Part shown: in pieces, positions 43,779-52,266 of the stretch
How positions within the stretch are numbered: position 1 is the first letter of the stretch
Layout of the letters: every line of letters starts with the position of its first letter
Source of the DNA: Flavobacterium sp. MC2016-06
Lineage (GTDB): Bacteria > Bacteroidota > Bacteroidia > Flavobacteriales > Flavobacteriaceae
Direction: 5' to 3'
DNA: 64,000 nucleotides
NCBI RefSeq assembly: GCF_009711165.2
Contig: NZ_WMID02000011.1
Span: forward strand, 1-64,000
The notes under the pieces: model-generated
The model's input: the letters and a program-made list of their open reading frames with translations, nothing else
The model's database searches: none
Told to the model about the DNA's origin: nothing
Translations under genes and position numbers: made by a program

Positions 43779-44276
43779 ATGAATAAAATAAAAGGTATAT
43801 TGAAAAACAGTGATTATGAAGACTATTGGGATTTCATAAATTACCAAATTGATGGCTATTGGTTAGATGAAAAGCTTGATGAACTTTATCCCGACAATAT
43901 GTTCAAAGGACTCATTCCGACACTTGTCTATTGGATGGAACGAGATGACGAAAAAGAGGTGGTGTGGAATCGTATATTGCCTAATGAAAACGAAACAATG
44001 ATTTGTCCAATTTTAATGTGTCCAGACGACAATGACTTTTCTTGCACTTTGATTGTTGCTGAAATTAAAAATTACGGACAAATTATTCAATGGAAAAAAA
44101 TAGGAATTGACAAAACAAAAGAATGGGATGCTGAAAAAGTTGGTTCGACAGTAGAATGGTTCGAAAAACTAACCGAGCTTAATTTTTCAAAACAAGATTA
44201 TTTAACCATGATTGAAACTTTCAAACAACAATTTCTCTTTGACAAGTTAAGAATTGAAGAAAATATTAAAAAGTAG
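43779..44276 (+). CDS. Hypothetical acidic 165-residue protein
   Basis: This cytosolic protein begins MNKIKGILKNSDYEDYWDF and is rich in Trp, Asp and Glu, with no signal or membrane helix. It contains a cysteine-bearing strand (MICPILMCPDDNDFSCTLIV, about 73-92). It sits 87 bp after the VOC gene and just before the second HTH remnant, in a repeat-rich accessory stretch. Its acidity and size resemble polymorphic-toxin immunity or SMI1-like proteins, but no signature motif is visible and no toxin is adjacent. Function unknown. Confidence 0.55.
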   Translation: MNKIKGILKNSDYEDYWDFINYQIDGYWLDEKLDELYPDNMFKGLIPTLVYWMERDDEKEVVWNRILPNENETMICPILMCPDDNDFSCTLIVAEIKNYGQIIQWKKIGIDKTKEWDAEKVGSTVEWFEKLTELNFSKQDYLTMIETFKQQFLFDKLRIEENIKK

Positions 44277-44301
44277 AAAAAAGACTGTTTATTTCGACCG
44301 A

Positions 44302-44445
44302 TCAAGAGAAATCAACAAGTTTAGATAAAGAAATCTCCAATGCATTAGCAACTTCAAGTAAACTATAAACTATTGGATTTACTTTTCCATTTTCTAGTTT
44401 CTCAATTGCTTGGCGGTTTTGCGACACGCTCCCGACTAATAGCAT
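44302..44445 (-). pseudogene. XRE-type HTH repressor remnant, copy B
   Basis: This 47-codon frame is homologous to copy A (three amino-acid changes: T to I, T to A, L to V; stop TGA instead of TAA). It holds the recognition helix SVSQNRQAIEKLENGK and the C-terminal helices ending LVDFS. The N-terminal half is absent; the complete CACGCAGATT hairpin (44459-44529) stands directly upstream. It points away from the SymE-like frame and from the TGTCATA operator, so it looks like the broken repressor of that module. Confidence 0.75.
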
Positions 44446-44642
44446 GTTTAAAAGAATCTCACGCAGATTCTGTAGATTTAGCGGATTTTTTTATTTCATT
44501 TTCTGCTAAAATCTGCGAAATCTGCGTGAAAAAACATCTCAACTTAAAGACATTATAGGTAGATTGACTTTTTTTATTTTTTTTAAATGTTAATTAATTG
44601 TATTTCAAGATATTGAATTTTAAATTTTAAAAAAAATCGATT
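44446..44642. repeat. Duplicated block B: intact CACGCAGATT hairpin and flank
   Basis: TCACGCAGATT (44459-44469) pairs exactly with AATCTGCGTGA (44519-44529), and inner GCGGATTTTTTT and AAAATCTGC arms add to the stem. The conserved flank to about 44605 matches block A. The same CACGCAG/CTGCGTG element also occurs inside the region at 13910-13998. Confidence 0.85.
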
Positions 44643-44686
44643 TGTCATATTTTTGTATGACAACATTCTTAATAATTAATATGACA
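44643..44686 (+). promoter_or_regulatory. Operator-like site: TGTCATA/TATGACA palindrome with third half-site, overlapping a -7 element
   Basis: TGTCATA (44643-44649) and TATGACA (44656-44662) form a perfect 7-bp palindrome around TTTTTG, and TATGACA recurs at 44680-44686, 24 bp from the first. TATTTTTG (44648-44655) inside the palindrome fits TAnnTTTG, so a repressor bound here would block a rightward promoter. It lies 65 bp before the SymE-like frame and upstream of the divergent HTH remnant. Confidence 0.6.
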
Positions 44687-44726
44687 TTTGTTTTGTAGCA
44701 GAAACTAAGCTAAAAAAGGTGTAGTA

Positions 44727-44914
44727 ATGAAAATTCAAGAAAACTTAAAATTCATAAAAAATACCAAGCAAGAGCTTATAGTGGAATTACTATTCCTGAA
44801 ATTATACTTAAAGGTAAATGGCTTGACAAACTTGGTTTTAAGGAGGGTCAAACGGTAATTATAAAACAACAGAAAAATAAGCTGACAATTACTATAGATA
44901 AAGTACAAACATAA
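44727..44914 (+). pseudogene. SymE-family toxin-like gene with a frameshift at codon 2
   Basis: The frame beginning at 44729 encodes ENSRKLKIHKKYQARAYSG, then ITIPEIILKGKWLDKLGF, then KEGQTVIIKQQKNKLTITID, ending VQT. This is the SymE/AbrB-like swapped-hairpin pattern of type I toxins (GKWL..GF..G..V.I). It has no start codon after the TAA at 44711-44713. An ATG at 44727-44729 lies one base out of phase, so loss of a single G (ATGGAA to ATGAA) would explain it. In E. coli SymE is an SOS-induced RNA-associated toxin controlled by antisense SymR. Either decayed or a sequencing error. Confidence 0.7.
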
Positions 44915-45017
44915 TGTCTTATTGATTGCTTAAGATAAATCAACAAGATTAGATTAAGTACGAAAAGTATTCAAAAAAAAATAAAAGCTTCTTGAATGAA
45001 TTAGACTTTTTTTTGAA

Positions 45018-45025
45018 TATTTTTG
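45018..45025 (+). promoter_or_regulatory. Candidate -7 element TATTTTTG before the AraC-type gene
   Basis: TATTTTTG matches TAnnTTTG, 39 bp before the ATG at 45065. TTG at 44992-44994 is 23 bp upstream, slightly too far. It overlaps the right arm of an inverted repeat ATTCAAAAAAAA (from about 44969) / TTTTTTTTGAAT (to 45018). Confidence 0.4.
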
Positions 45026-45064
45026 AGACAACCAAAAAAACAAAATAAACCCAAAACCCAATAA

Positions 45065-46207
45065 ATGGATAAAATTAATTTACTACTTATTGTAACCGTA
45101 ATTTCTCTATTCGTTTCTTTATTTCTTGCCTTTTTTTTGTTTACAGTAAAAACAAAGAACAAAATAAGTAATTCTCTTTTTGCTGTTTATCTTATAATAA
45201 CAGCAATAGACACTTGCGAACCATTATTTAGTTTATTCGTTAGTAATACTCCCTCAAATCTCGGAATGTTAAGAAATACATCTGCTTTCCTCCAGATTCC
45301 TGCTTTCTATCTGTATATAGTTTCAGTTTGTTATTCTGATTTTAAGCTTAAAGCTAAACATTTACTGCATTTGCTTCCGTTTTTGGTTGTGAATGTCATT
45401 TTATTGCCTCGTTTTTATTTGGTTGATAGCGCTTCTAAAATTAATTTTCTTCAAGATTATCAAAGTAGACCAGAGTTGCAGTTTAACCATATTCTTATTC
45501 ACATTCAAATGGTTGTGTATTTTATTGCCGTTTTTATGATACTAAGAAAAGCGAAAAAACTATATCTGGAAAATTATGCAGGTACAAGTATTAATTCTTA
45601 TAATTGGCTGTTTCAGTTTGCAATTATACTGGCAATTATTTATTCGGCTGCGCTTTTAAAAAATATCTTTAAATTTTCTGATTATTTTAATATTGCTGAA
45701 TCGATGAGAATAGGACTTCTTGTGTCTCAGTTGTTTATTGTTTGCTGGTATTTATATAAAGCCTTAAATTATCCTGATTTATTTAGAAATGTCGATTCAA
45801 GACTAAAATTAGTAAAAGATTTAATTTCTGAAGAAAAACGTAATGAGCAAACAGTAACAAGCGAAAAAGAATACAGCGAAGAGTTATTGAAATTAAAGAA
45901 ATATATGGTTGAAGAAAAGCCATTTCTTGATCCTACAATAACAATTCAGGATATTTCTAAGGAAATTCAAATTCCTGTTCGTGATTTATCACTTTTAATT
46001 AATCATAAATTAGAACAGCATTTTTACGATTTCATCAATGCTTATCGTATCGAAAATGCCATGAATATTTTAAAAGATGTTACAAAAAGCAAAGTAACAG
46101 TTTTAGAAATTCTATACGAAGTAGGTTTTAACTCGAAATCTTCTTTTAATACCGCTTTCAAAAAACACACCGGAAGTACGCCAACGGATTATCGTAAGTG
46201 TTTGTAA
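45065..46207 (+). CDS. Membrane-bound AraC-family transcriptional regulator
   Basis: This 380-residue protein has seven hydrophobic helices in the first 235 residues (starting INLLLIVTVISLFVSLFLAF) and a cytosolic C-terminal AraC HTH pair (about 270-380). The two HTHs are near TIQDISKEIQIPVRDLSLLI and VTVLEILYEVGFNSKSSFNT, and the signature ending is HTGSTPTDYRK. This fusion class is common in Flavobacteriia; its ligand is unknown. The next gene, a secreted serine hydrolase, is 132 bp downstream and a plausible target. Confidence 0.9.
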   Translation: MDKINLLLIVTVISLFVSLFLAFFLFTVKTKNKISNSLFAVYLIITAIDTCEPLFSLFVSNTPSNLGMLRNTSAFLQIPAFYLYIVSVCYSDFKLKAKHLLHLLPFLVVNVILLPRFYLVDSASKINFLQDYQSRPELQFNHILIHIQMVVYFIAVFMILRKAKKLYLENYAGTSINSYNWLFQFAIILAIIYSAALLKNIFKFSDYFNIAESMRIGLLVSQLFIVCWYLYKALNYPDLFRNVDSRLKLVKDLISEEKRNEQTVTSEKEYSEELLKLKKYMVEEKPFLDPTITIQDISKEIQIPVRDLSLLINHKLEQHFYDFINAYRIENAMNILKDVTKSKVTVLEILYEVGFNSKSSFNTAFKKHTGSTPTDYRKCL

Positions 46208-46339
46208 AATAGTATTTTGTAATTACTCGTACTTCTTTTTAAAAACAAATGCGTTCGAATAAATTTATTCGGTCGCATAGCGTTTGCTTCTTCCGCACAT
46301 TTGTATCGAAATAAGTTTCTAACCTTAAAAAACGATACA

Positions 46340-47398
46340 ATGAAAACTTCAGTAAAATTTTTAGCAGCATTATTATTAATAACCAGCTTTGCTTTTGGAC
46401 AGGATATAACCAAAAAAATCGATTCGATAATAAAGGCTAATCATGCAAAAAATCCGAATGTTGGAATTAGCGTTGGTTTTATTAAAAATAATGAAGAATA
46501 TTATACGGCATACGGCAATTTGAGTGCAGAAAGCCAAACTCAAATTGATAAAAATTCATTATTCGAAATCGCGTCGATCACTAAAATTTTGACTTCCAAT
46601 TTGATTGCGCAAGCTGTTATCGAAAAAAAAATTAAAATAGATGACTACATCGATAATTATCTTCCAAAAGTGTATGTCTTACATGAAAATCTTAAAAACA
46701 AAATCAGAATTTCAGACTTGGCATCTCATCAATCTGGTTTGCCCGATATCGATTTTGCAAAATTAATTGAATTAAATCCGCAACAACCTGTAAATGGTAT
46801 AACTCAGGAATCATTGGCCGCTATTATCAATACTTGTACTGAACTAAAAGATTACGGAAAATACCGCTATTCTACAATTGGATATACTTTACTCGGACAA
46901 ATTTTAGAAAAAGTTTATAACAAGAGCTACGACGAAATCATCAGAACCAAAATATTCGAGCCTTTGAAAATGAAAAATACCTATACCAAAGATTTAGATG
47001 TAAAAAACAAAGTAGTTGGTTATAACCCAGACGGTGGAACTCAGGAATTCTTTAATTGGAACATTATGGCTCCGGCAGGATTAGTAAAATCTGACGCTTC
47101 AGACATGGTCAAGTATTTAAAAGCCGTGTTGAATAAAAAAAACAAAGTTGGAGAAGCAGCCACACTCACAGAAAAAATCTTTTATAAAGACGAAAAAAGA
47201 GAACTGGGATTAGGTACAAATATCATGACAGATGAGAAAAATACACTTTATCAAAAATCTGGAGATTCTATGGGACAATCATCTATTATATGTTACGATA
47301 GAGCTAATAATTGGGGCATTATTATACTTATAAACCAAAGAAACTCAAAAATAAGAAACAAACTGTTGGATGATATTTATGATACTGTTTTGAAATAA
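46340..47398 (+). CDS. Secreted serine hydrolase, class C beta-lactamase/PBP-like
   Basis: This 352-residue protein has a signal peptide (1-20, ending FAFGQ). The nucleophile motif SITK (Ser79, Lys82) and Tyr177 in YSTIGY (usually YxN; Thr replaces Asn) are visible, and KSG near the C-terminus replaces the KTG/HxG triad. Such proteins are esterases, D-amino-acid peptidases or beta-lactamases. I chose the ATG at 46340 because the longer frame from 46301 puts 13 charged residues before the signal peptide. It is preceded by the membrane AraC regulator. Confidence 0.87.
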   Translation: MKTSVKFLAALLLITSFAFGQDITKKIDSIIKANHAKNPNVGISVGFIKNNEEYYTAYGNLSAESQTQIDKNSLFEIASITKILTSNLIAQAVIEKKIKIDDYIDNYLPKVYVLHENLKNKIRISDLASHQSGLPDIDFAKLIELNPQQPVNGITQESLAAIINTCTELKDYGKYRYSTIGYTLLGQILEKVYNKSYDEIIRTKIFEPLKMKNTYTKDLDVKNKVVGYNPDGGTQEFFNWNIMAPAGLVKSDASDMVKYLKAVLNKKNKVGEAATLTEKIFYKDEKRELGLGTNIMTDEKNTLYQKSGDSMGQSSIICYDRANNWGIIILINQRNSKIRNKLLDDIYDTVLK

Positions 47399-47406
47399 AA
47401 ATTTTT

Positions 47407-47440
47407 AAAAGCCTTAAATAATTTGTTGTTTAAGGCTTTT
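47407..47440. terminator. Bidirectional terminator
   Basis: AAAAGCCTTAAA (47407-47418) pairs with TTTAAGGCTTTT (47429-47440) perfectly over 12 bp. It stands between the convergent serine hydrolase and TIGR02757 genes with A and T tracts on both sides. Confidence 0.85.
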
Positions 47441-47449
47441 ATTTATGCA

Positions 47450-48214
47450 TTAAAACCCTTCAAAAACTCCCAATCCAAAAAGTGCAAAATCGTATTTTAC
47501 GGGATCTTTAGCATCCATTTCTCTGAGTTTGAAGTCTAATTCGGCTAAAGCTTTGGCATCGTTTTGCTTTCGCGAAAGAATACCAAGTTTGCGGGCAACG
47601 TTGCCGGAATGCACATCTAAAGGACAAGATAATGCAGCTGGCGAAATAGTTTTCCAGATTCCTAAATCGACTCCTTTTGTGTCCTGGCGAACCATCCATC
47701 GCAAATACATGTTGATACGTTTTGCGGCTGAATTATTTAAAGGATCTGAAATGTGTTTTTGTGTTCGAGGAAGATGATCGGCTTCAAAAAAGATCTTTTT
47801 AAATTCATGAATGCTTTTTTGCAGACTGTCGTTTTCTTGGTTTTTAGCAAAAACAGCTTCTAAACCATTGTGATTTTTATAAATGTTTTGAAGCCCTTTT
47901 ATAAAACCAGCAAAATCATTTCCGTTGAAAGTTCTATGAACAAAGCTTTCTAATTCGGCTAAATTATCATCAGAATGTGACATAACAAAATCGTAAGGCG
48001 TATTACCCATTAATTCCATCATGCGATGCGAATTTTTGATAATCATTTTACGATTTCCCCAAGCGATTGAAGCACTCAAAAAACCTGCAATTTCGACGTC
48101 TTCTTTTTGAGTGAATAAATGCGGAATCTGCACAGGATCACTTTCAATAAAATCTTGATTGTTGTATTGAATGACTTTTTCGTCTAGAAATTCTTTAAGT
48201 TCAGTTTTATTCAT
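47450..48214 (-). CDS. TIGR02757 family protein
   Basis: This 254-residue soluble protein matches the TIGR02757/DUF2400 family, conserved in Bacteroidota and some proteobacteria with unknown biochemical role. Characteristic segments are AGFLSASIAWGNRKMIIKNS (about 42-61), the basic KRINMYLRWMVR, and LDVHSGNVARKLGIL. It has helix-rich HhH-glycosylase-like character by eye, but no catalytic Lys/Asp pair can be named. I chose the ATG at 48214; it overlaps the stop codon of the upstream membrane protein gene by 8 bp, suggesting translational coupling. Confidence 0.8.
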   Translation of the reverse strand: MNKTELKEFLDEKVIQYNNQDFIESDPVQIPHLFTQKEDVEIAGFLSASIAWGNRKMIIKNSHRMMELMGNTPYDFVMSHSDDNLAELESFVHRTFNGNDFAGFIKGLQNIYKNHNGLEAVFAKNQENDSLQKSIHEFKKIFFEADHLPRTQKHISDPLNNSAAKRINMYLRWMVRQDTKGVDLGIWKTISPAALSCPLDVHSGNVARKLGILSRKQNDAKALAELDFKLREMDAKDPVKYDFALFGLGVFEGF

Positions 48215-49904
48215 TGGATATATTTTTGGCATAAAAGCCGTCTTTCAAATTATTGGTTCTCATTTGAGGAATAATATGAAAGTGTTTTTTAAAATATTCG
48301 ATTTGGGCTTTATTAACGCATGGCAGATCTCCATTACCGCTAATCCAAAAGCCATTATTTACCGCTGGGCTATTATATGTTAGATTTCCTAATTTGATAG
48401 GCGTAAAAGCGACATCGTATTTTGTGTTTTTATAGGGAGAAATAAAATTACTGCTCGAGAAATTGCTTATTTCCATCATGAATTTATGATTTGAAAATCG
48501 ATTTAAATTTAAAGGAAAAAATAAAGCAAGCATTGTTGGGAGTAATGATAAAACTAATAATGCATTTATTATTTTTTTATTTCGCACGAAACAAACCAAG
48601 CAGAAAGCACCAAAAAACAATATAAAATTCATGAAGAATCTATATTGTGGTGATGTTACAAATAACAAAAACAGCTGAAAAATCATTAAGAAGTAAAGTG
48701 TCCAAAAGCTTTTTTTATTTTGAAATTTATAAATTAAAAACGGCAGCACTAAGATTAAAAGAATACCAATTTTATTAAATAAGCCATTTAGTTTTGGCAT
48801 TGTTAACCATTTTAGAAACAGATCAAAAGCCGACATAGCATCGTATTGCTGTCTTTTAAGGAAATAACCATAAAATTTAATTTGATCGTAATAAAAGGTT
48901 TGTATGCTGTTTGGAACCGTATATTCTGTTATAAACGAACTAAAAAGTTTTGATGGAAATACAGGTGATCCGCAGATAATTAGATTTTTTATAAAGAAAA
49001 GCGTAACTACTAATACTGCTATTAGAAAAGGTTTTAGGAGTTTTTTTGAAAGTGATTTAAAATGGATGACAAATAAAATAACTGGTATTAATAAGAAGGT
49101 TAAAGTTGTGTTTTTGATGTAAAATAAAAAAACAACAAAAATTACAATAAGGTTAAAAATTTCGGGCGTTATGGTTTTGAAGTTTTCTAAGAAATAAAAA
49201 AAGAGTATAAACGAGAAAACATAAACAGGAATATCTGGCGATGGCGCACTTATAAACTGAAATAAAAAAACATTAAATAACGGAAACAATCCTACGATTA
49301 AATAATTTGGATTTTGGTTCTGAAAAAAGTCATTCAGTTTTTGAATTGAAAAAATAGTTCCTAATAACAAACAAAAGCCGCTTAAGTCATTAAAATTGTC
49401 ATATAAAAATGAAAAATTAAAAACACTTTGCGTAACATGCCATCCACTTACCTGTCCCAGAAAAAGATGCAGGTTTACTAAACCTTTTACAAAACCGTAT
49501 TCATTAATCCATTTTATGGTTTGAATGTAATAGGATTCATTATCAATTACAAAAGGAATAGAGGCGCATTGAGCAATTATTAAAAAAGAAATTAGAATTA
49601 GAATGGCTTTTAATCCTTTTTGAAGACTTTTAAATTCGGATATAAAGGACTTATAAATTTTAATAATTAGATTATTAAATTTTAGCAGCAGTAAAAGATT
49701 TAAGGCTAATAAGAAAACGTGAAATTCAATATTAATGCGACCAAAAACAGCCCAAATACTAGCTAAAATAGTGACAGAAAACAACCCAAGTATAGAAGTA
49801 ACTACAAAGTTTTTATTCTTTAAAACAAGAATTCGATCACAAGCAAAACCTAGATTAATGGTCGTGAAAAAAATATAAATCCAGCTTAAAAGAATTAAGA
49901 TCAT
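48207..49904 (-). CDS. Polytopic membrane protein, GT-C-like/LIC_10190-like
   Basis: This 565-residue protein has about 12 transmembrane helices (first at about 1-20 and 33-55) and a C-terminal extracytoplasmic stretch. The periplasmic loop DNESYYIQTIKWINEYGFVK after the fourth or fifth helix resembles the first loop of GT-C sugar transferases. I think it belongs to the LIC_10190 membrane family, from memory. It lies between the LolD-type ATPase (1 bp upstream) and TIGR02757 (8-bp overlap), so the three form a tight operon. Confidence 0.65.
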   Translation of the reverse strand: MILILLSWIYIFFTTINLGFACDRILVLKNKNFVVTSILGLFSVTILASIWAVFGRINIEFHVFLLALNLLLLLKFNNLIIKIYKSFISEFKSLQKGLKAILILISFLIIAQCASIPFVIDNESYYIQTIKWINEYGFVKGLVNLHLFLGQVSGWHVTQSVFNFSFLYDNFNDLSGFCLLLGTIFSIQKLNDFFQNQNPNYLIVGLFPLFNVFLFQFISAPSPDIPVYVFSFILFFYFLENFKTITPEIFNLIVIFVVFLFYIKNTTLTFLLIPVILFVIHFKSLSKKLLKPFLIAVLVVTLFFIKNLIICGSPVFPSKLFSSFITEYTVPNSIQTFYYDQIKFYGYFLKRQQYDAMSAFDLFLKWLTMPKLNGLFNKIGILLILVLPFLIYKFQNKKSFWTLYFLMIFQLFLLFVTSPQYRFFMNFILFFGAFCLVCFVRNKKIINALLVLSLLPTMLALFFPLNLNRFSNHKFMMEISNFSSSNFISPYKNTKYDVAFTPIKLGNLTYNSPAVNNGFWISGNGDLPCVNKAQIEYFKKHFHIIPQMRTNNLKDGFYAKNISNE

Positions 49905-49905
49905 C

Positions 49906-50571
49906 CTAAGATATTATTTGACCGTCTGACATTATCAATTTTCTATCGGCCATATTAGCTAATTCTTCATTATGCGTTACAATAACGAAAGTCTGTCCAA
50001 ATTCGTCACGAAGCTGAAAAAACAATTGATGAAGATTTTCGGCAGACTGTGTGTCTAAGTTTCCCGAAGGTTCATCGGCAAAAATTACATCAGGTTTATT
50101 GATTAAAGCTCTCGCAACGGCTACACGCTGTTGTTCTCCGCCAGAAAGTTCGTTTGGTTTATGATTAATACGGTGTGATAATCCTAAAAAAGTAAGCAGT
50201 TTTTTAGCTTCTGCCTCAGTTTCTGATGGTTTTTTACCTGCAATATAGGCCGGAATACATACATTTTCTAATGCTGTAAACTCTGGTAAAAGTTGGTGAA
50301 ATTGAAAAATAAAGCCCAAGTTTGAGTTTCTAAATTTTGATAAAGCCTTATCGTTTAAATTTAAAATATTTTGTCCATTTATAGTCAATGAAGTTTCGTT
50401 TTCTGATTTTCCAGGTTTATCTAAAGTCCCTAAAATATGCAAAAGTGTTGTTTTTCCTGCACCAGAAGCGCCAACAATCGAAACAATTTCCCCTTTTTTA
50501 ATATGCAGATCGACTCCTTTTAAAACTTGCAGTTTATCGTAGTATTTATGTATATTTTGTGCTTTTATCAT
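49906..50571 (-). CDS. ABC transporter ATP-binding protein, LolD type
   Basis: This is a 221-residue ATPase. Walker A GASGAGKT (34-41), signature LSGGEQQR (about 142), Walker [13 protein letters not shown] (about 162-173) and H-loop THNEE are intact. The SGNLD after Walker B is typical of the LolD/MacB/FtsE group, which drives lipoprotein release or mechanotransmission. The cognate permease is not adjacent. I chose the ATG at 50571; the longer frame from 50616 adds 15 unconserved residues. It is the first gene of a three-gene operon. Confidence 0.9.
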   Translation of the reverse strand: MIKAQNIHKYYDKLQVLKGVDLHIKKGEIVSIVGASGAGKTTLLHILGTLDKPGKSENETSLTINGQNILNLNDKALSKFRNSNLGFIFQFHQLLPEFTALENVCIPAYIAGKKPSETEAEAKKLLTFLGLSHRINHKPNELSGGEQQRVAVARALINKPDVIFADEPSGNLDTQSAENLHQLFFQLRDEFGQTFVIVTHNEELANMADRKLIMSDGQIIS

Positions 50572-50706
50572 TTTGAAACTGTTTTTACAAAGAAACAAAG
50601 ATTCTATCGAAATCATAAGGTCTTCTAACAGAATTTTAGGAAGAATGTTTGATAAAGGATTATTGAAGATTTTATTTTATATTTATAAGAAAATATAGCT
50701 GTAAAG

Positions 50707-51426
50707 ATGAAATTGAAAATAGGAATTTCGATATTGGCCATTGTGCTTTTAACTGCTTTTATAAATGCTAAAGCATATTCTGACGATCAATTTTTGACTT
50801 ATACAGTTGATCTGAAAAAACAAGATTTAAAATTATTTTGGAAGAATGAAAAGAATCAAAATTTTGGAAGTATTCAAAATTTAAAATCTTGGATAGAGCA
50901 GAAGAATCTAAAACTTGAGTTTGCCATGAATGGCGGTATGTATAAAAAAGACAATTCGCCTCAAGGACTTTATATAGAAAATCAAAAAGTAGTATCGCCT
51001 TTGGATACAACAAAAGCAGCAGGAAATTTTTATTTAAAACCCAATGGTGTTTTTTATTTGACGACCAAAAACGTTCCTAAAATTTGTATTACCGAAAAGT
51101 TTTATAACGATCATAAAATAGCTTATGCAACGCAGTCGGGTCCGATGCTGGTAATTGATAATGAAATTCATCCTGATTTTAAAAAAGGCTCTGCCAACTT
51201 GAATATTAGAAATGGAGTTGGAATTTTACCAAATGGAAAAGTAGTCTTTGTATTGTCTAAAACACCCATTAATTTTTATGATTTTGCAAAATATTTTAAG
51301 GATTTAGGATGCCAAAATGCTTTGTATCTCGACGGTTTTGTATCGCGTGCGTATGTGCCATCTGAAAATTGGATTCAGACAGATGGAAATTTTGGTGTAC
51401 TATTTGCAGTAACAACAAAAAAATAA
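50707..51426 (+). CDS. Phosphodiester glycosidase (NAGPA-like) family protein, secreted
   Basis: This 239-residue protein has an N-terminal signal sequence (about 1-23, ending FINAKA). The NAGPA-type core is visible: FAMNGGMYKKDNSPQGLYIE (about 78-97), YATQSGPMLV (about 140), RNGVGILPNGKVVFVLS and LYLDGFVSRAYVP with the conserved LDG. The family removes or handles phosphodiester-linked sugars in the envelope; substrate unknown here. A 95-residue membrane protein starts 6 bp downstream and is likely co-transcribed. Confidence 0.82.
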   Translation: MKLKIGISILAIVLLTAFINAKAYSDDQFLTYTVDLKKQDLKLFWKNEKNQNFGSIQNLKSWIEQKNLKLEFAMNGGMYKKDNSPQGLYIENQKVVSPLDTTKAAGNFYLKPNGVFYLTTKNVPKICITEKFYNDHKIAYATQSGPMLVIDNEIHPDFKKGSANLNIRNGVGILPNGKVVFVLSKTPINFYDFAKYFKDLGCQNALYLDGFVSRAYVPSENWIQTDGNFGVLFAVTTKK

Positions 51427-51432
51427 AATTAG

Positions 51433-51720
51433 ATGAAAACTGAAGATATAATTTTAAAGGAAGAAAAACAAAGAAAGCTGTTGTTAGGTTTGCTTTTTGA
51501 TGCTATTGGAATGCTTTCGTTTTCGATTCCAGTAGTTGGAGAATTTGGAGATGTAATCTGGGCGCCGCTTGCAGGTTTTTTAATGACTTACATGTATAAA
51601 GGCCGAGTAGGGAAGGTTGCTGGTTTTTTTGCCTTTTTAGAAGAAATTTTACCTTTTACAGATATTATTCCGTCATTTACACTTACGTGGTTTTATACGT
51701 ATTATATTCAGAAGCGTTGA
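51433..51720 (+). CDS. Small membrane protein of unknown function
   Basis: This 95-residue protein has a charged N-terminus and three hydrophobic segments (about 20-38, 44-58, 64-90). The pattern DAIGMLSFSIPVVGEFGDVI and WAPLAGFLMTYMYKG is recurrent in Flavobacteriia, but I cannot name the family. It starts 6 bp after the phosphodiester glycosidase gene. It is followed by a repeat-filled convergent gap. Confidence 0.6.
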   Translation: MKTEDIILKEEKQRKLLLGLLFDAIGMLSFSIPVVGEFGDVIWAPLAGFLMTYMYKGRVGKVAGFFAFLEEILPFTDIIPSFTLTWFYTYYIQKR

Positions 51721-51784
51721 TCTTCGATAAAATTTTTATGAGAATATGTCAACAGTAGTGTTTGCTCTAGGTTTTCGTATGATT

Positions 51785-51900
51785 CCTAAAAAAATCCATT
51801 TTTAGCAGCGTCTTCGCGATAGCGAATCGGTTACATCCGTGTTCTATGTCCAGCATTTGAATTGAGAAACTAATAAAAACGGATTTTTATTTTAATCGGA
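51785..51900. repeat. Single copy of the TCTTCGCGATAGCGAATC/GCATTTGAATTGAGA repeat
   Basis: This block (GCGTCTTCGCGATAGCGAAT, then CCGTGTTCTAT, then CAGCATTTGAATTGAGA) matches the core of the 201-bp tandem units at 40740-40860 and 40940-41055 with scattered changes. Ends AAAAAATCC and GGATTTTTAT are complementary. It fills the convergent gap between the small membrane protein and DUF6787 genes. Confidence 0.85.
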
Positions 51901-51930
51901 TATAATAATGATTCAGAAGAAAGAGTGAGT

Positions 51931-52233
51931 TTAGTCTTTAAATAAAAAACCAAGTCCCATATTTTTAAGCATTTTCTTTTCGAAGTTCCAGAAAAAACGG
52001 AATTGTCCGAAAATAGAACCTATTGCTACCAATAAAACTTGATAAATTGGGAAAATAATCAGCAGGCGAATTAATGTAAACCAGCCTCCAAAATCTTCTT
52101 TGGTGATTCCTAATACGGCACAAAAAGGTTTAGAAAGCCATGCAGAAGCAGATCCTGTAACGGCAAAAACGATAAATATAATTATGGCTTGTAGATTTGA
52201 GGTGATGCCCCAGCGTTCTTTTAATCTCTTCAT
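51931..52233 (-). CDS. DUF6787 family membrane protein
   Basis: This 100-residue protein has two hydrophobic helices (about 14-36 and 50-74) and starts MKRLKERWGITSNLQAIIIF. The WGITSN motif and FGQFRFFWNFEKKML near the end fit DUF6787, sometimes mislabelled prolipoprotein diacylglyceryl transferase because it is tiny and hydrophobic; the Lgt signature is absent. It is 33 bp downstream of the DUF6146 lipoprotein gene on the same strand. Confidence 0.75.
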   Translation of the reverse strand: MKRLKERWGITSNLQAIIIFIVFAVTGSASAWLSKPFCAVLGITKEDFGGWFTLIRLLIIFPIYQVLLVAIGSIFGQFRFFWNFEKKMLKNMGLGFLFKD

Positions 52234-52266
52234 ACTTTATTTATAACGATTACAAATATAGTAACA

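Noticed and set aside
42768..45064. Insertion sequence as the source of the duplicated HTH blocks
   Set aside because: No transposase frame or terminal inverted repeats with target duplications could be identified around the two blocks.
51931..52233. Prolipoprotein diacylglyceryl transferase
   Set aside because: The protein has only 100 residues and two helices and lacks the Lgt signature; DUF6787 fits better.
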